From positions 124,001 to 188,000 of the forward strand of contig NZ_AUEA01000002.1 of the NCBI RefSeq assembly GCF_000425745.1: 64,000 bases of DNA, written 5' to 3'. Source of the DNA: Pseudomonas cremoricolorata DSM 17059 = NBRC 16634. GTDB taxonomy: Bacteria > Pseudomonadota > Gammaproteobacteria > Pseudomonadales > Pseudomonadaceae. The notes under the pieces are model-generated. The model had not been told where the DNA came from, did not search any database, and saw nothing but the letters and a program-made list of their open reading frames with translations. Every line of letters begins with the position of its first letter. Positions within the stretch are counted from its first letter, which is position 1. Shown piece by piece: positions 44,498 to 56,447 of the stretch. Both the position numbers and the translations under genes were made by a program.

Positions 44498-45622
44498 ATG
44501 ACCAACCCAGCACTCAAAGCACCCGCCCAGACCCGCGTCATCGTCGGCATGTCCGGCGGCGTGGACTCGTCCGTTTCCGCCGTCCTGCTGCTCGAGCAGG
44601 GCTACCAGGTGGAAGGGCTGTTCATGAAGAACTGGGAAGAAGACGACGGCACCGAATACTGCACCGCCCGCGAGGACCTCGCCGACGCCCAGGCCGTGTG
44701 CGACCGCATTGGCATCAAGCTGCACACCGCCAACTTCGCCGCCGAATACTGGGACAACGTCTTCGAACATTTCCTCGAAGAATATAAAGCCGGGCGCACG
44801 CCCAACCCGGACATCCTCTGCAACCGGGAAATCAAGTTCAAAGCCTTCCTCGACTACGCCCTGTCGCTGGGTGCCGACCTGATCGCCACCGGTCACTATG
44901 TGCGTCGTCGCGACACCGAAGGCCGCACCGAGCTGCTCAAGGGCCTGGACCCGAACAAGGACCAGAGCTACTTCCTGCATGCCGTGGGCGGCAACGAAAT
45001 CGCCCGTACGCTGTTCCCGGTCGGCGAGCTGGAAAAGCCTGAAGTGCGCGCCATCGCCGAGAAGCACGGCCTGGCTACGGCCAAGAAGAAAGACTCCACC
45101 GGCATCTGCTTCATTGGCGAGCGCCGTTTCAGCGACTTCCTCAAACAGTACCTGCCCGCCCAGCCCGGTGAAATCCAGACCACCGAGGGTGAGGTGATCG
45201 GCCAGCACCACGGCCTGATGTACCACACCATCGGCCAACGTCAGGGGCTGGGCATCGGCGGCCTCAAGGATGCTGGCGACGAACCGTGGTACGTGCTGGA
45301 AAAAGACCTTGCCCGCAACGTGCTGGTGGTCGGTCAGGGCAATGAGCATCCATGGCTGTTCTCGCGTGCGCTGCTGGCCTCGGAGATCTTCTGGGTCAAC
45401 CCGGTCGACCTCGGCGCGCCGCGCCAGCTGAGCGCCAAGGTGCGCTACCGCCAGGGCGATCAGCGCTGCCTGCTGGAGCGCACCGAAGCCGGCTACCGCG
45501 CGGTGTTCGATGAGCCGCAACGCGCTGTCACACCCGGCCAGTCGGTGGTGTTCTACGACGGTGAGGTGTGCCTGGGCGGCGGCGTCATCGAAGCGGCCGA
45601 AGCGTGGAGCCCGCGTCCATGA
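44498..45622 (+). CDS. mnmA: tRNA 2-thiouridylase MnmA
   Basis: 374-residue enzyme that puts sulfur on U34 of tRNA-Lys, -Glu and -Gln, taking it from the Tus relay. PP-loop [16 protein letters not shown] at the N terminus; catalytic Cys108 in [14 protein letters not shown] and Cys204 in [13 protein letters not shown]. Its stop overlaps the hflD start by ATGA. TAGAAT at about 44460 is a candidate -10. Confidence 0.97.
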   Translation: MTNPALKAPAQTRVIVGMSGGVDSSVSAVLLLEQGYQVEGLFMKNWEEDDGTEYCTAREDLADAQAVCDRIGIKLHTANFAAEYWDNVFEHFLEEYKAGRTPNPDILCNREIKFKAFLDYALSLGADLIATGHYVRRRDTEGRTELLKGLDPNKDQSYFLHAVGGNEIARTLFPVGELEKPEVRAIAEKHGLATAKKKDSTGICFIGERRFSDFLKQYLPAQPGEIQTTEGEVIGQHHGLMYHTIGQRQGLGIGGLKDAGDEPWYVLEKDLARNVLVVGQGNEHPWLFSRALLASEIFWVNPVDLGAPRQLSAKVRYRQGDQRCLLERTEAGYRAVFDEPQRAVTPGQSVVFYDGEVCLGGGVIEAAEAWSPRP

Positions 45623-46239
45623 GCAACCTTGACGATCAGCTGATCGCGCTGGGCGGCGTGTTCCAGGCCGCCGTACTGGTGGATCAGATCGCCCGCACCG
45701 GCCAGGTCGGCGAGGCGCCGCTGGGCTGCATGCTCGGCAGCCTGCTGGTGCTCGACCCCAAGGACACCCTGGAGGTGTTCGGCGGCAACGACCAGCAACT
45801 GCGCGACGGTTACCGCGCGCTGGTCGGTGCACTGGAGCGCGATCCGGCCATCCTGCAGCGCGAACCGCTGCGCTACGCCCTGGCGATGCTGGGCCTGGAG
45901 CGGCAACTGGCCAAGCGCGGCGACCTGTTGGAAGTGATCGGCAAGCGCCTGCCGCAAGTGCAATCCCAGGCCGACCATTTCGGCCTGGTCCACGACAACG
46001 TGATCGCCTCGTGCGGCGCGCTGTACCAGGACACCCTCAGTACCTTCCGCCAACGCATTCAGGTGCACGGCGACACACGCTTCCTGCAACAGGCTAACAA
46101 CGCCTCGAAGATCCGCGCCATCCTGCTCGCCGGGATTCGTTCGGCACGCCTGTGGCGCCAGTTGGGCGGCCATCGCTGGCAGCTGGTGTTCAGCCGCCGC
46201 AAACTGCTCAACGCCCTGTACGACCTGATGCGCGGCTGA
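45619..46239 (+). CDS. hflD: High frequency lysogenization protein HflD
   Basis: 206-residue membrane-associated helical protein. In E. coli HflD interacts with lambda CII and affects lysogeny; its normal job is unclear. Family features: [21 protein letters not shown] at the N terminus, LGGNDQQ-like [14 protein letters not shown], and [20 protein letters not shown] near the C terminus. Start at 45619 overlaps mnmA by 4 bp, so they are translationally coupled. Confidence 0.95.
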   Translation: MSNLDDQLIALGGVFQAAVLVDQIARTGQVGEAPLGCMLGSLLVLDPKDTLEVFGGNDQQLRDGYRALVGALERDPAILQREPLRYALAMLGLERQLAKRGDLLEVIGKRLPQVQSQADHFGLVHDNVIASCGALYQDTLSTFRQRIQVHGDTRFLQQANNASKIRAILLAGIRSARLWRQLGGHRWQLVFSRRKLLNALYDLMRG

Positions 46240-46263
46240 GGCGAGCAGGCAGTGCTGCCGTGA

Positions 46264-47727
<1,464 letters not shown>

Positions 47728-47743
47728 TCGATGCCATGCGGCC

Positions 47744-47767
47744 AACGCCCGGCTTAGCCGGGCGTTT
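47744..47767 (+). terminator. purB intrinsic terminator
   Basis: AACGCCCGGC (47744-47753) and GCCGGGCGTT (47757-47766) with a TTA loop and a trailing T run: a good rho-independent terminator 17 bp after purB. Confidence 0.9.
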
Positions 47768-47808
47768 TTATTCGCGGACGAAAACTACATTTTTTCAATA
47801 GGTTGAAG

Positions 47809-48975
47809 ATGAATCCTGATACTCCACTGCAGCTGCTTGGCGGCTTGACGGCCCGTGAATTCCTGCGTGACTACTGGCAGAAAAAGCCGCTGCTGGTGCG
47901 CCAGGCGTTCAGCGATTTCGAAAGCCCCATCGACCCGGATGAGCTGGCCGGCCTGGCCCTGGAAGAAGAAGTCGAGTCGCGCCTGGTGCTCGAGCACGGC
48001 GAGCGTCCGTGGGAACTGCGCCGCGGCCCGTTCGCCGAAGACGCCTTCGCCGACCTGCCCGAGCGTGACTGGACCTTGCTGGTGCAGGCCGTCGACCAGT
48101 TCGTACCCGAAGTGGCCGAGCTGCTGGAAAACTTCCGCTTCCTGCCCAGCTGGCGCATCGATGACGTGATGATCAGCTACGCAGCCCCAGGTGGCAGCGT
48201 CGGTCCGCATTTCGACAACTACGACGTGTTCCTGCTGCAAGGCCACGGCAAGCGCAACTGGAAAATCGGCCAGATGTGCGACAGCGACAGCGCCCTGCTC
48301 GACCATGCCGACCTGCGCATCCTGGCCGACTTCGAGCAGAGTGAAGAGTGGGTGCTCGAACCGGGCGACATGCTCTATCTGCCGCCGCGCCTGGCCCACT
48401 ACGGCATCGCCGAGAACGCCTGCCTGACCTACTCGGTCGGTTTCCGCGCGCCGAGCGCCGCTGAAGTGCTGACCCACTTCACCGACTTCCTCAGCCAGTT
48501 CCTGCCCGACGAAGAGCGCTACAGCGACGCCGATGCGCAGCCGGTCAGCGACCCGCATCAGATTCAGCATGACGCCCTCGATCGCCTGAAGGCGCTGCTG
48601 GCCGAGCACATGGGCGACGAGCGCCTGCTGCTGACCTGGTTCGGCCAGTTCATGACCGAGCCGCGCTACCCAGAGCAAGTCACGGGCGAAGAACTCAGCG
48701 AAGACGACCTGCGCCAGAGCCTGGAGCAAGGCGCGCTGCTGATTCGCAACCCGAGCGCGCGGCTGGCCTGGTCGGAAATGGAAGACAACCTGGTGCTGTT
48801 CGCCAGCGGCCAGAGCCGCCTGCTCTCCGGCCACCTGCGTGAGCTGCTCAAGCTGATCTGCGCCGCCGATGCCCTGCACAGCGACAACCTCGCTGCATGG
48901 CTCGAAGACGAAGAAGCCATGCTGCTGGTCTGCCAACTGGTCACCCAAGGCAGCCTGGGATTCGCCGATGAATAA
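47809..48975 (+). CDS. roxA: Ribosomal protein uL16 3-hydroxylase (RoxA/YcfD)
   Basis: 388-residue Fe(II)/2-oxoglutarate oxygenase with a JmjC barrel that hydroxylates an Arg of ribosomal protein L16. The metal site starts in GPHFDNYDVFLLQGHGKRNW (His-x-Asp) and the second His is in PPRLAHYGIAENA; the C-terminal dimer and winged-helix parts follow. Start at 47809; its end overlaps the GNAT gene by 8 bp. Size matches YcfD homologues. Confidence 0.94.
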   Translation: MNPDTPLQLLGGLTAREFLRDYWQKKPLLVRQAFSDFESPIDPDELAGLALEEEVESRLVLEHGERPWELRRGPFAEDAFADLPERDWTLLVQAVDQFVPEVAELLENFRFLPSWRIDDVMISYAAPGGSVGPHFDNYDVFLLQGHGKRNWKIGQMCDSDSALLDHADLRILADFEQSEEWVLEPGDMLYLPPRLAHYGIAENACLTYSVGFRAPSAAEVLTHFTDFLSQFLPDEERYSDADAQPVSDPHQIQHDALDRLKALLAEHMGDERLLLTWFGQFMTEPRYPEQVTGEELSEDDLRQSLEQGALLIRNPSARLAWSEMEDNLVLFASGQSRLLSGHLRELLKLICAADALHSDNLAAWLEDEEAMLLVCQLVTQGSLGFADE

Positions 48976-49387
48976 GATCCGTGTGCGTCTGGCCGACTGG
49001 CAGCAGGACAACGCCGACCTGCGGCGCATCCGCGAGGCGGTGTTCGTCGCCGAGCAGCAGGTGCCAGCGGAGCTCGAGTGGGACGCCGACGACCAGGACG
49101 CCGTGCACTTTCTGGCCCTGGAAGGCGACTACCCGATAGGCACCGCCCGGCTGCTGGCTGACGGCACCATCGGCCGTGTTTCGGTGCTCAAGGACTGGCG
49201 CGGGCTGAAGGTCGGCGACGCGCTCATGCAGGCAGTGATCGCCGAAGCCCAGCGCCGCCAGCTCGCGCCGCAGCGGCTCAGTGCCCAGGTGCACGCAACC
49301 TCGTTCTACGAGCGCCTGGGCTTTCGTGTGGTCAGCGAGGAATTCCTCGAAGCCGGCATTCCCCACGTGGATATGGTTCGCGAGTAA
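48968..49387 (+). CDS. GNAT family N-acetyltransferase (ElaA/YjcF-like)
   Basis: 139-residue acetyltransferase of the GNAT fold. The acetyl-CoA loop lies at RVSVLKDWRGLKVGDALMQ and the C-terminal block is FYERLGFRVVSEEFLEAGIPHVDM. The N-terminal half has the IREAVFVAEQQVPAELEWD segment common to this small family. Substrate unknown. It overlaps roxA by 8 bp, and this pair is likely cotranscribed. Confidence 0.9.
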   Translation: MNKIRVRLADWQQDNADLRRIREAVFVAEQQVPAELEWDADDQDAVHFLALEGDYPIGTARLLADGTIGRVSVLKDWRGLKVGDALMQAVIAEAQRRQLAPQRLSAQVHATSFYERLGFRVVSEEFLEAGIPHVDMVRE

Positions 49388-49420
49388 CCACGCTGTCGCG
49401 CGCCGATTGCGGGGCGCGAG

Positions 49421-49449
49421 TTGCAGGAGCGGGCGGTCCGCTCCTGCAA
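49421..49449. repeat. Perfect 12-bp hairpin, REP-like
   Basis: TTGCAGGAGCGG (49421-49432) and CCGCTCCTGCAA (49438-49449) around GCGGT, 33 bp after the GNAT gene. The GCAGGAGCGG arm resembles the core of Pseudomonas REP sequences as I remember them. It can also act as a terminator. Confidence 0.6.
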
Positions 49450-49548
49450 ATCCCTGAAAGACTGTACATCCATCCAGATAAACCTTGCCTCCAGGCTTTC
49501 GTTTGCGCATCCTGTCGCTCATCACCTGCGACTTGAGCGTGCCCGGCC

Positions 49549-51525
49549 ATGCGCCTGTTTCTCTGCGAAAAACCCTCCCAGGCCAAAGACATCGCCAAAG
49601 TGCTCGGCGCCACGCGCAAGGGCGATGGCTGCTGGCAAGGCACCGACGTGTGCGTCACCTGGTGCATTGGTCACCTGCTGGAAACCGCTCCGCCCGACAG
49701 CTACGACGCCCGTTACAAGCGTTGGGCGCTCGATGACCTGCCGATCATTCCGGAAAAATGGAAGATGCTGGTCAAGACCAAGACCGCCAGCCAGTTCAAG
49801 GCGGTCAAGCGCCTGCTCGGTGAAGCGCGGGAGCTGGTGATCGCCACCGACGCAGATCGTGAGGGGGAAATGATCGCCCGTGAGCTGCTCGAACACTGCC
49901 GCTACCGCGGCCCGGTGCAGCGCCTGTGGCTGTCGGCACTGGACGACGCCTCGATCCGCAAGGCACTGGCCCGCCTGCTGCCCGGCCAGCAGACCTTCAC
50001 CCTCTACCACTCGGCGCTGGGTCGTTCACGGGCCGATTGGCTGATCGGCATGAACATGAGCCGTCTGTTCACCTTGCTGGGCCGGCAATCGGGTTATCAA
50101 GGCGTGTTGCCGGTCGGCCGCGTGCAGACCCCGACCCTGCGCCTGGTGGTCGACCGCGACCGCAGCATCGCCGACTTCGTGCCGGTGCCGTTCTGGGCCA
50201 TCGAGGTTCAACTCGGCCATGCCGGGCAGTCGTTCATGGCCCAATGGCGGGCGCCGGACGATGCCTGCGACGACCAAGGCCGCTGCCTGCAGCAAGCGCT
50301 GGCGCAACAGGCAGCCGAGGCCATGCGCAGCGCGGCCCAGGCAGTGCTGCTGAAGATTGAAACCGAGCGCGTCCGCGAAGCCGCCCCGCTGCCGTTCGAC
50401 CTCGGCACCCTGCAGGAACTGTGCTCGAAGAAGCTCGGCCTGGGCGCCCAGGAAACCCTCGACATCGCCCAGGCGCTGTACGAAACCCACAAGCTGATCA
50501 CCTACCCGCGCAGCGACTGCGGCTACCTGCCGCTCAGCCAGCACGGCGAAGCTGGCGCCATCCTCGCAGCCCTGCAGCGTGCCGACTCTTCGCTGGCTGC
50601 GCTGCAGGTGCATCTGGATGCCAGTCGCCGCTCGCGGGCCTGGAACGATGCCAAGGTCAGTGCTCACCACGGCATCATTCCCACGCTCGCCGCCAGCGAC
50701 CCGAGCCGGCTGCCGAGCAAGCACAAGGCGGTCTACACCCTGATTCGCGCCCGCTACCTGGCGCAGTTCCTGCCGCCACACAGCTTCGACCGCACCCAGG
50801 CGGAGTTCGACTGCACCGGCCAACACCTGCGGGCGGTGGGCAAGCACATCATCGAACCGGGCTGGCGCCGCGCACTGCCCGAAGCGCTGACCCCAAGCAA
50901 AGGCCGCGAGGCGCCACCGGCACAGGTTCTGCCGGCGTTGCAGCAGGGCCAGCTGTGCGCCGTCGAGCAGGTGTACCTGAAAGACTTGTGGACCCAGCCG
51001 CCCAAACCTTTCACCGAAGGCGATTTGATCAAGGCGATGAAAAACGTCGCCAAGCTGGTGCAAGACCCACTGCTCAAACAAAAACTCAAGGACACCACCG
51101 GCATCGGCACAGAGGCCACCCGCGCCAGCATCATCCAGGGCCTGCTCGACCGTGGTTACCTGAGCAAGAACGGCAAGGCCTTGGCCGCCACGCCGGCGGC
51201 CTTCAGCCTGATCGATGCCGTGCCCCGGGCGATCGCCGACCCCGGCACCACGGCGATCTGGGAGCAGGCTCTGGACATGGTGCAAAGCGGTGAAATGAGC
51301 CTGGAGGAGTTCGTTGCGCGCCAATCGGCGTGGATGAGCAAGCTGGTGCAGCGCTGCGCGGGCATGCGCCTGGTCATCAGCGGACCGCCTCTGGGCAGCG
51401 GCAACAAGGCCCCTGCGTGGAAAAACAAGCGCAGCGGCGCAGGCAAGGCCAAGAGCGCCGGCAAAGGCGCCAGCAAAGCTGCCGGCAAACCCCGTCAACC
51501 GCGGCGTAAGACGGCTACCCCCTGA
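49549..51525 (+). CDS. topB: DNA topoisomerase III
   Basis: 658-residue type IA topoisomerase that decatenates DNA during replication and recombination. TOPRIM domain at 1-145 (LCEKPSQAKDIA, ATDADREGEMIARELL), catalytic Tyr319 in LITYPRSDCGYLPL and the gate motif GRVQTPTLRLVVDRDRS. The C-terminal tail is Lys/Ala/Gly-rich and basic rather than a zinc-finger array. A terminator follows 10 bp after the stop. Confidence 0.95.
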   Translation: MRLFLCEKPSQAKDIAKVLGATRKGDGCWQGTDVCVTWCIGHLLETAPPDSYDARYKRWALDDLPIIPEKWKMLVKTKTASQFKAVKRLLGEARELVIATDADREGEMIARELLEHCRYRGPVQRLWLSALDDASIRKALARLLPGQQTFTLYHSALGRSRADWLIGMNMSRLFTLLGRQSGYQGVLPVGRVQTPTLRLVVDRDRSIADFVPVPFWAIEVQLGHAGQSFMAQWRAPDDACDDQGRCLQQALAQQAAEAMRSAAQAVLLKIETERVREAAPLPFDLGTLQELCSKKLGLGAQETLDIAQALYETHKLITYPRSDCGYLPLSQHGEAGAILAALQRADSSLAALQVHLDASRRSRAWNDAKVSAHHGIIPTLAASDPSRLPSKHKAVYTLIRARYLAQFLPPHSFDRTQAEFDCTGQHLRAVGKHIIEPGWRRALPEALTPSKGREAPPAQVLPALQQGQLCAVEQVYLKDLWTQPPKPFTEGDLIKAMKNVAKLVQDPLLKQKLKDTTGIGTEATRASIIQGLLDRGYLSKNGKALAATPAAFSLIDAVPRAIADPGTTAIWEQALDMVQSGEMSLEEFVARQSAWMSKLVQRCAGMRLVISGPPLGSGNKAPAWKNKRSGAGKAKSAGKGASKAAGKPRQPRRKTATP

Positions 51526-51534
51526 GGACGAAAA

Positions 51535-51560
51535 AAGCCCGCGGCAGGTACCGCGGGCTT
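51535..51560. terminator. Bidirectional terminator between topB and the permease gene
   Basis: AAGCCCGCGG and CCGCGGGCTT pair around CAGGTA, preceded by an A run, between convergent topB and the permease gene. The A run serves as a T run for the minus-strand transcript. Confidence 0.85.
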
Positions 51561-51583
51561 GGCGTTGCGTCAGTCTCGGTGGG

Positions 51584-52984
51584 TCATTGACCGCCCTGCA
51601 CACTGGCCTGCAGAGCGTTCGCCGCAGCACGCCGCCGGCTCAGCGAGATCAGCAGAATGATCGAGGTCACCGCAGCGGTCATCAGCGTCTCGTAGCGGTA
51701 CGCATCGCTGAACAACATGTAGCCCAGCACCAGGGCGATGGTGCCGATCACCAGCCAGGTGAGCCAGGGGAACAGCCACATCTTCAGCTCCAGCACGGTG
51801 CCGTCACGGTCGGCGCGAGCGCGCATGCGCAACTGCGAAACGGCGATGACCAGGTACACCAGCAACGCGATCGCGCCGGTGGTCGACAGCAGGAAGCCGA
51901 AGACCTTGCCGGGAAACACGTAGTTGACCAGGCAGCCGACGAACCCGGCCAGGGTCGACAGCAGCACCGCCACGGTCGGCACACCGGCGCCGGAGATACG
52001 CCGGGTCATCACTGGCGCCTCACCCCGCGCACCCAGCGAATACAGCATGCGCGAAGCGGTATACAGGCCCGAGTTCATGCAACTGGTCACGGCCACCAGC
52101 ACCACCATGTCGACCACGAACTTGGCACCCGGCACATTCAGCACGTCCAGCACCCGCTGGAACGAGCCGACTTCCTTGAGCGCCGGGTCGTTCCAGGCGA
52201 CCAGCGACACCACCAGAAAGATCGACGCCAGGTAGAAGATGGCGATGCGATACACCACCAGGTTGGTGGCGCGGCGGATTTTTTCCTTGGGGTTGGCGGT
52301 TTCGTCGGCGGCGATGGTGACGATCTCGGCGCCGAAGAACGAGAAGATGGTGATCAGCACCCCGCCCAGCACGGTGCCGAAGCCATTGGGCATGAAGCCG
52401 CCGTTTTCCCACAGACGGCTGACCCCGGAGGTCTCGGCCAGCGGCCAGAAGCCCAGCACGGCCAGGCTGCAAATGCCGATGAAGGCGATGATGGCGATCA
52501 CCTTGACCAGCGCGAACCAGTACTCGAACGCGCCGAAGTTGCGCACGCTGACCAGGTTGGTACACGACAACAGCAGCATGATCAGGAACGCGAACAACCA
52601 GGATGGCACCGCCGGGAAGTACACGTGAAGAATGTCGGCGCCGGCGATGGCCTCGACCGGAATGATCAGCACCCAGAACCACCAGTACAACCAGCCGATG
52701 GTGAACCCGGCCCAGGGGCCGATGGCCTCGGTGGCGTAGGTGGAAAACGAGCCGCTGTTGGGGTTGGCGATGGCCATTTCGCCAAGCATGCGCATGACCA
52801 GCAGCACCAGCAGCCCGGTCATGGCATAGGAAATCAGAATGGCCGGGCCGGCCGTGGCGATGGCATTGGACGAACCAATGAACAATCCGGCACCAATGAT
52901 GCCGGCAATGGAAATCATCGAGACCTGACGCGAGCTCAGGCCATGCTGCAACGAGCGTTGTTTTTTATTGTGGGGGGACGCCAT
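51584..52984 (-). CDS. Amino acid permease (APC family, GABA/aromatic type)
   Basis: 466-residue inner-membrane transporter with 12 predicted helices. The AAT-family N terminus (LSSRQVSMISIAGIIGAGLFIGSS) and FSFFGAEIVTIAADETANPKEK are typical of GabP-like permeases. Start at 52984 with GAGGG 6 nt upstream. It diverges from a LysR regulator and a class III omega-aminotransferase, suggesting uptake of an omega-amino acid such as GABA or aminovalerate that the transaminase uses, but the substrate is not proven. Confidence 0.88.
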   Translation of the reverse strand: MASPHNKKQRSLQHGLSSRQVSMISIAGIIGAGLFIGSSNAIATAGPAILISYAMTGLLVLLVMRMLGEMAIANPNSGSFSTYATEAIGPWAGFTIGWLYWWFWVLIIPVEAIAGADILHVYFPAVPSWLFAFLIMLLLSCTNLVSVRNFGAFEYWFALVKVIAIIAFIGICSLAVLGFWPLAETSGVSRLWENGGFMPNGFGTVLGGVLITIFSFFGAEIVTIAADETANPKEKIRRATNLVVYRIAIFYLASIFLVVSLVAWNDPALKEVGSFQRVLDVLNVPGAKFVVDMVVLVAVTSCMNSGLYTASRMLYSLGARGEAPVMTRRISGAGVPTVAVLLSTLAGFVGCLVNYVFPGKVFGFLLSTTGAIALLVYLVIAVSQLRMRARADRDGTVLELKMWLFPWLTWLVIGTIALVLGYMLFSDAYRYETLMTAAVTSIILLISLSRRRAAANALQASVQGGQ

Positions 52985-53156
52985 GAAAAACCCTCGACTG
53001 GGTTGTCGCACAGTGGGCGACTGACTGTTGGAGCAGATTCAGCTCAAGTTCGAATGCATGTTTTTGTTGTTCTGCAGATGCCGGCGACGCGCACTTTCCT
53101 CCTCGTTCAATCCCGGCTTGCCTTCATTGATGCAGGTCAGTATTAATCTACCCGCG

Positions 53157-53174
53157 GGTCGTCAACAAACGACC
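53157..53174. promoter_or_regulatory. Candidate LysR-regulator operator
   Basis: GGTCGT (53157-53162) and ACGACC (53169-53174) around CAACAA: perfect 6-bp arms, 65 bp before the LysR gene in the region shared with the divergent permease gene, a usual place for LysR regulator sites. Confidence 0.5.
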
Positions 53175-53238
53175 TTTTTGCAGTACATGATTCCATTAGA
53201 GAATGAACTCCTGACTTTTCGCGGGGTACGCCATCGCC

Positions 53239-54135
53239 ATGTCCAAACGCCTGATGCCCTCGACCACCGCCCTGCAGTGCTTCGAAGCGGCCGCCCGCCA
53301 CCTGAGCTTCACCCGCGCCGCGCAAGAGCTGCACCTGACCCAGAGCGCGGTCAGCAAGCAGGTCGCGCAGCTCGAAGACATGCTCTCGCACCCACTGTTC
53401 GAGCGCGTTCGTCGGCGCCTGCACCTGACCCCGGCCGGGGCGCTGTACCTGACCGAGGTGAACAAGATCCTCACCCAGATCGACATCTCGAGCCGCTACA
53501 TCCTCAGCTATGGCGATGAAACCGAAGTGCTGCGCATCGCCACCCAGCCGACCTTCGGCGCACGCTGGCTGGTGCCACGGCTCAAGGGTTTCGGCGAACG
53601 CTTCCCACGCATTCACCTGGACATTCGCAACGAACTCGAGCCTTTCGACCTGGTGCAGGCCAAGGCTGACGTCGCCTTCTTCTTCGGCCAGGGCACCTGG
53701 CCCGGGGCCACGTGCATCGAGCTGTTCAGTGAGGAAGTGCTGCCGGTGTGTGCGCCGCAGCTGCTCGAGCAACAGCGTTTCGCCAGTACCGAGGCGCTGA
53801 TCGAGCACCGCCTGCTGCAATGCGCCTCGCGCCCCGAGGCCTGGCACGAGTGGTTCCTCGGTCAGGGCCTGCACAGCCACAACAGCTACCACGGCCCCCG
53901 CTTCGATACGTTCTACCTGTGCATTCGCGCAGCCATCGCCGGCTGCGGCATCGCCTTGATTCCCCGCTACCTGGTGGCCGAAGAACTGACCGAGGGCAAG
54001 CTGGTGGTGGCGTGGGACCACCCGGTGCCCAGCAATGGCCGGCATTTCATGGCACACGCCGAGCATGCCGCGCAGGTACCGAAGGTGCGCGCCTTCGTGC
54101 AGTGGATACGCGAGCGGGTCGCGGAAGGTGTGTGA
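53239..54135 (+). CDS. LysR family transcriptional regulator (GcvA-like)
   Basis: 298-residue LysR regulator. The N-terminal helix-turn-helix (FTRAAQELHLTQSAVSKQVAQLE) is of the GcvA type, followed by the effector-binding domain (FGARWLVPRLKGFGERFPRIHLDI onward). Divergent from the permease gene and followed 109 bp later by the aminotransferase gene; it probably regulates both in response to their substrate. Confidence 0.92.
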   Translation: MSKRLMPSTTALQCFEAAARHLSFTRAAQELHLTQSAVSKQVAQLEDMLSHPLFERVRRRLHLTPAGALYLTEVNKILTQIDISSRYILSYGDETEVLRIATQPTFGARWLVPRLKGFGERFPRIHLDIRNELEPFDLVQAKADVAFFFGQGTWPGATCIELFSEEVLPVCAPQLLEQQRFASTEALIEHRLLQCASRPEAWHEWFLGQGLHSHNSYHGPRFDTFYLCIRAAIAGCGIALIPRYLVAEELTEGKLVVAWDHPVPSNGRHFMAHAEHAAQVPKVRAFVQWIRERVAEGV

Positions 54136-54244
54136 GCCGTAACTTCCATAGTTGAGGGAATGAAGCCAATCGGATAATTCGTTTGCGCATGGGCTGCGCG
54201 AAGCGCTTGGATAATAAGAAACTTGAACACAGGCCTGCGAGCAG

Positions 54245-55495
<1,251 letters not shown>

Positions 55496-55536
55496 GCGCC
55501 AGACGCCGCGCAGGCTATGCGTTCGACGAAGTATGC

Positions 55537-55833
55537 CTACAACCCCAGTTCCTGCGGCGTGAGCATGTCGCATTCGAAGGCGATCCAGCCGCCTTCGAGC
55601 TCGGCGTGACCGTTGACGATCGGGCCGTAGTAGCTCAGGCCGTTGTCCAGGGTCACGCAGATATGGGTAGCGCCGTCCGGGGCCGCCAGGGTGTGCACGA
55701 AGTGCACTTTCTTCAGGGTTTCGGTGACCGCTTCCAGGCCCACGCGGATGCCTGGGTTTTCCGTGGCCTCGACATCGCCGCCGAAGTTCTCGGTGCTGAC
55801 GGTGATGGTGGCGGTGTAGGGGTAGGTGCTCAA
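55537..55833 (-). CDS. Hypothetical protein, 98 residues
   Basis: A globular-looking small protein (TYPYTATITVSTENFGGDV ... HFVHTLAAPDGATHICVTLDNGLSYYGPI ... WIAFECDM). No signal peptide, no membrane segment, one Cys pair at most (ICV, ECDM). Start TTG at 55833 with GAGG 8 nt upstream. Mixed alpha/beta composition; I do not recognise the family. A longer shadow frame on the same strand is rejected on composition. Confidence 0.65.
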   Translation of the reverse strand: MSTYPYTATITVSTENFGGDVEATENPGIRVGLEAVTETLKKVHFVHTLAAPDGATHICVTLDNGLSYYGPIVNGHAELEGGWIAFECDMLTPQELGL

Positions 55834-55970
55834 GCCGATGACCTCGCAGTTTCAGGGCCGCGTAGGGTACGGCACGGCCAGGCACTTGTCTCTAGCGCAC
55901 CGATGGCCTGGAAGGGGCCGATCTGTTAGGGTGCCCGCCGATGCCCGCCCCACCACATCAGGAGCCGAAC

Positions 55971-56399
55971 GTGAGCGCCGAGCAACCCATGACCGCCGAC
56001 CTGTTCGAAGTCGACAAACGCCTGAGCCTGAAGCCAGTCACCGACTTCAACAGCTACCTGCGCAGCGCCTTCGGCGACGGCCCTTGCAGTTGCTATCGCT
56101 GCGCCGAGAGCGGCGGCGATCAGACCGACTACAGCCACCTGCACACCTTCGAGTTCGACGCCAAGCCCGCACATCGGCGCTTTGCCAGCACCGCCGCCAG
56201 CGACGTTCTGCAAAAGCTCAAGAAGGCCTGGTTGTCGTATACCCAGGCCGAGCTGCAAACCCTTGGCGTGATCGACCTCGACACCCTCAAGACCTTCACC
56301 GACAGCGCCCTGCACCCGCGCCTGTTCGCACTGCTCGGCGCCAGCGGCCTGGCCCGCGAGGAAGACGGCCAGTGGCACCTGCAGGCCTTGGCCGACTGA
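55971..56399 (+). CDS. Hypothetical protein with a CxCxxC motif
   Basis: 142 residues. Start is GTG at 55971 with AGGAG 6 nt upstream; the frame continues upstream to an ATG at 55941 without a ribosome site. Near residue 40 is GPCSCYRCAESGGDQ, which could bind zinc or iron; the rest is helical and acidic (SDVLQKLKKAWLSYTQAELQTLGVIDLD). No signal or membrane segment. Function unknown; it is convergent with the SulP gene. Confidence 0.75.
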   Translation: MSAEQPMTADLFEVDKRLSLKPVTDFNSYLRSAFGDGPCSCYRCAESGGDQTDYSHLHTFEFDAKPAHRRFASTAASDVLQKLKKAWLSYTQAELQTLGVIDLDTLKTFTDSALHPRLFALLGASGLAREEDGQWHLQALAD

Positions 56400-56447
56400 G
56401 TCGACTCGCCCCTGATTGCGCTGGCCTGAGCCCTCAGGCCGGCGCAC

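Noticed and set aside
51587..53146. 519-codon plus-strand frame opposite the permease gene
   Set aside because: Rich in Gln, His and Gly and free of hydrophobic or catalytic patterns, as expected of the reverse of a membrane protein gene.
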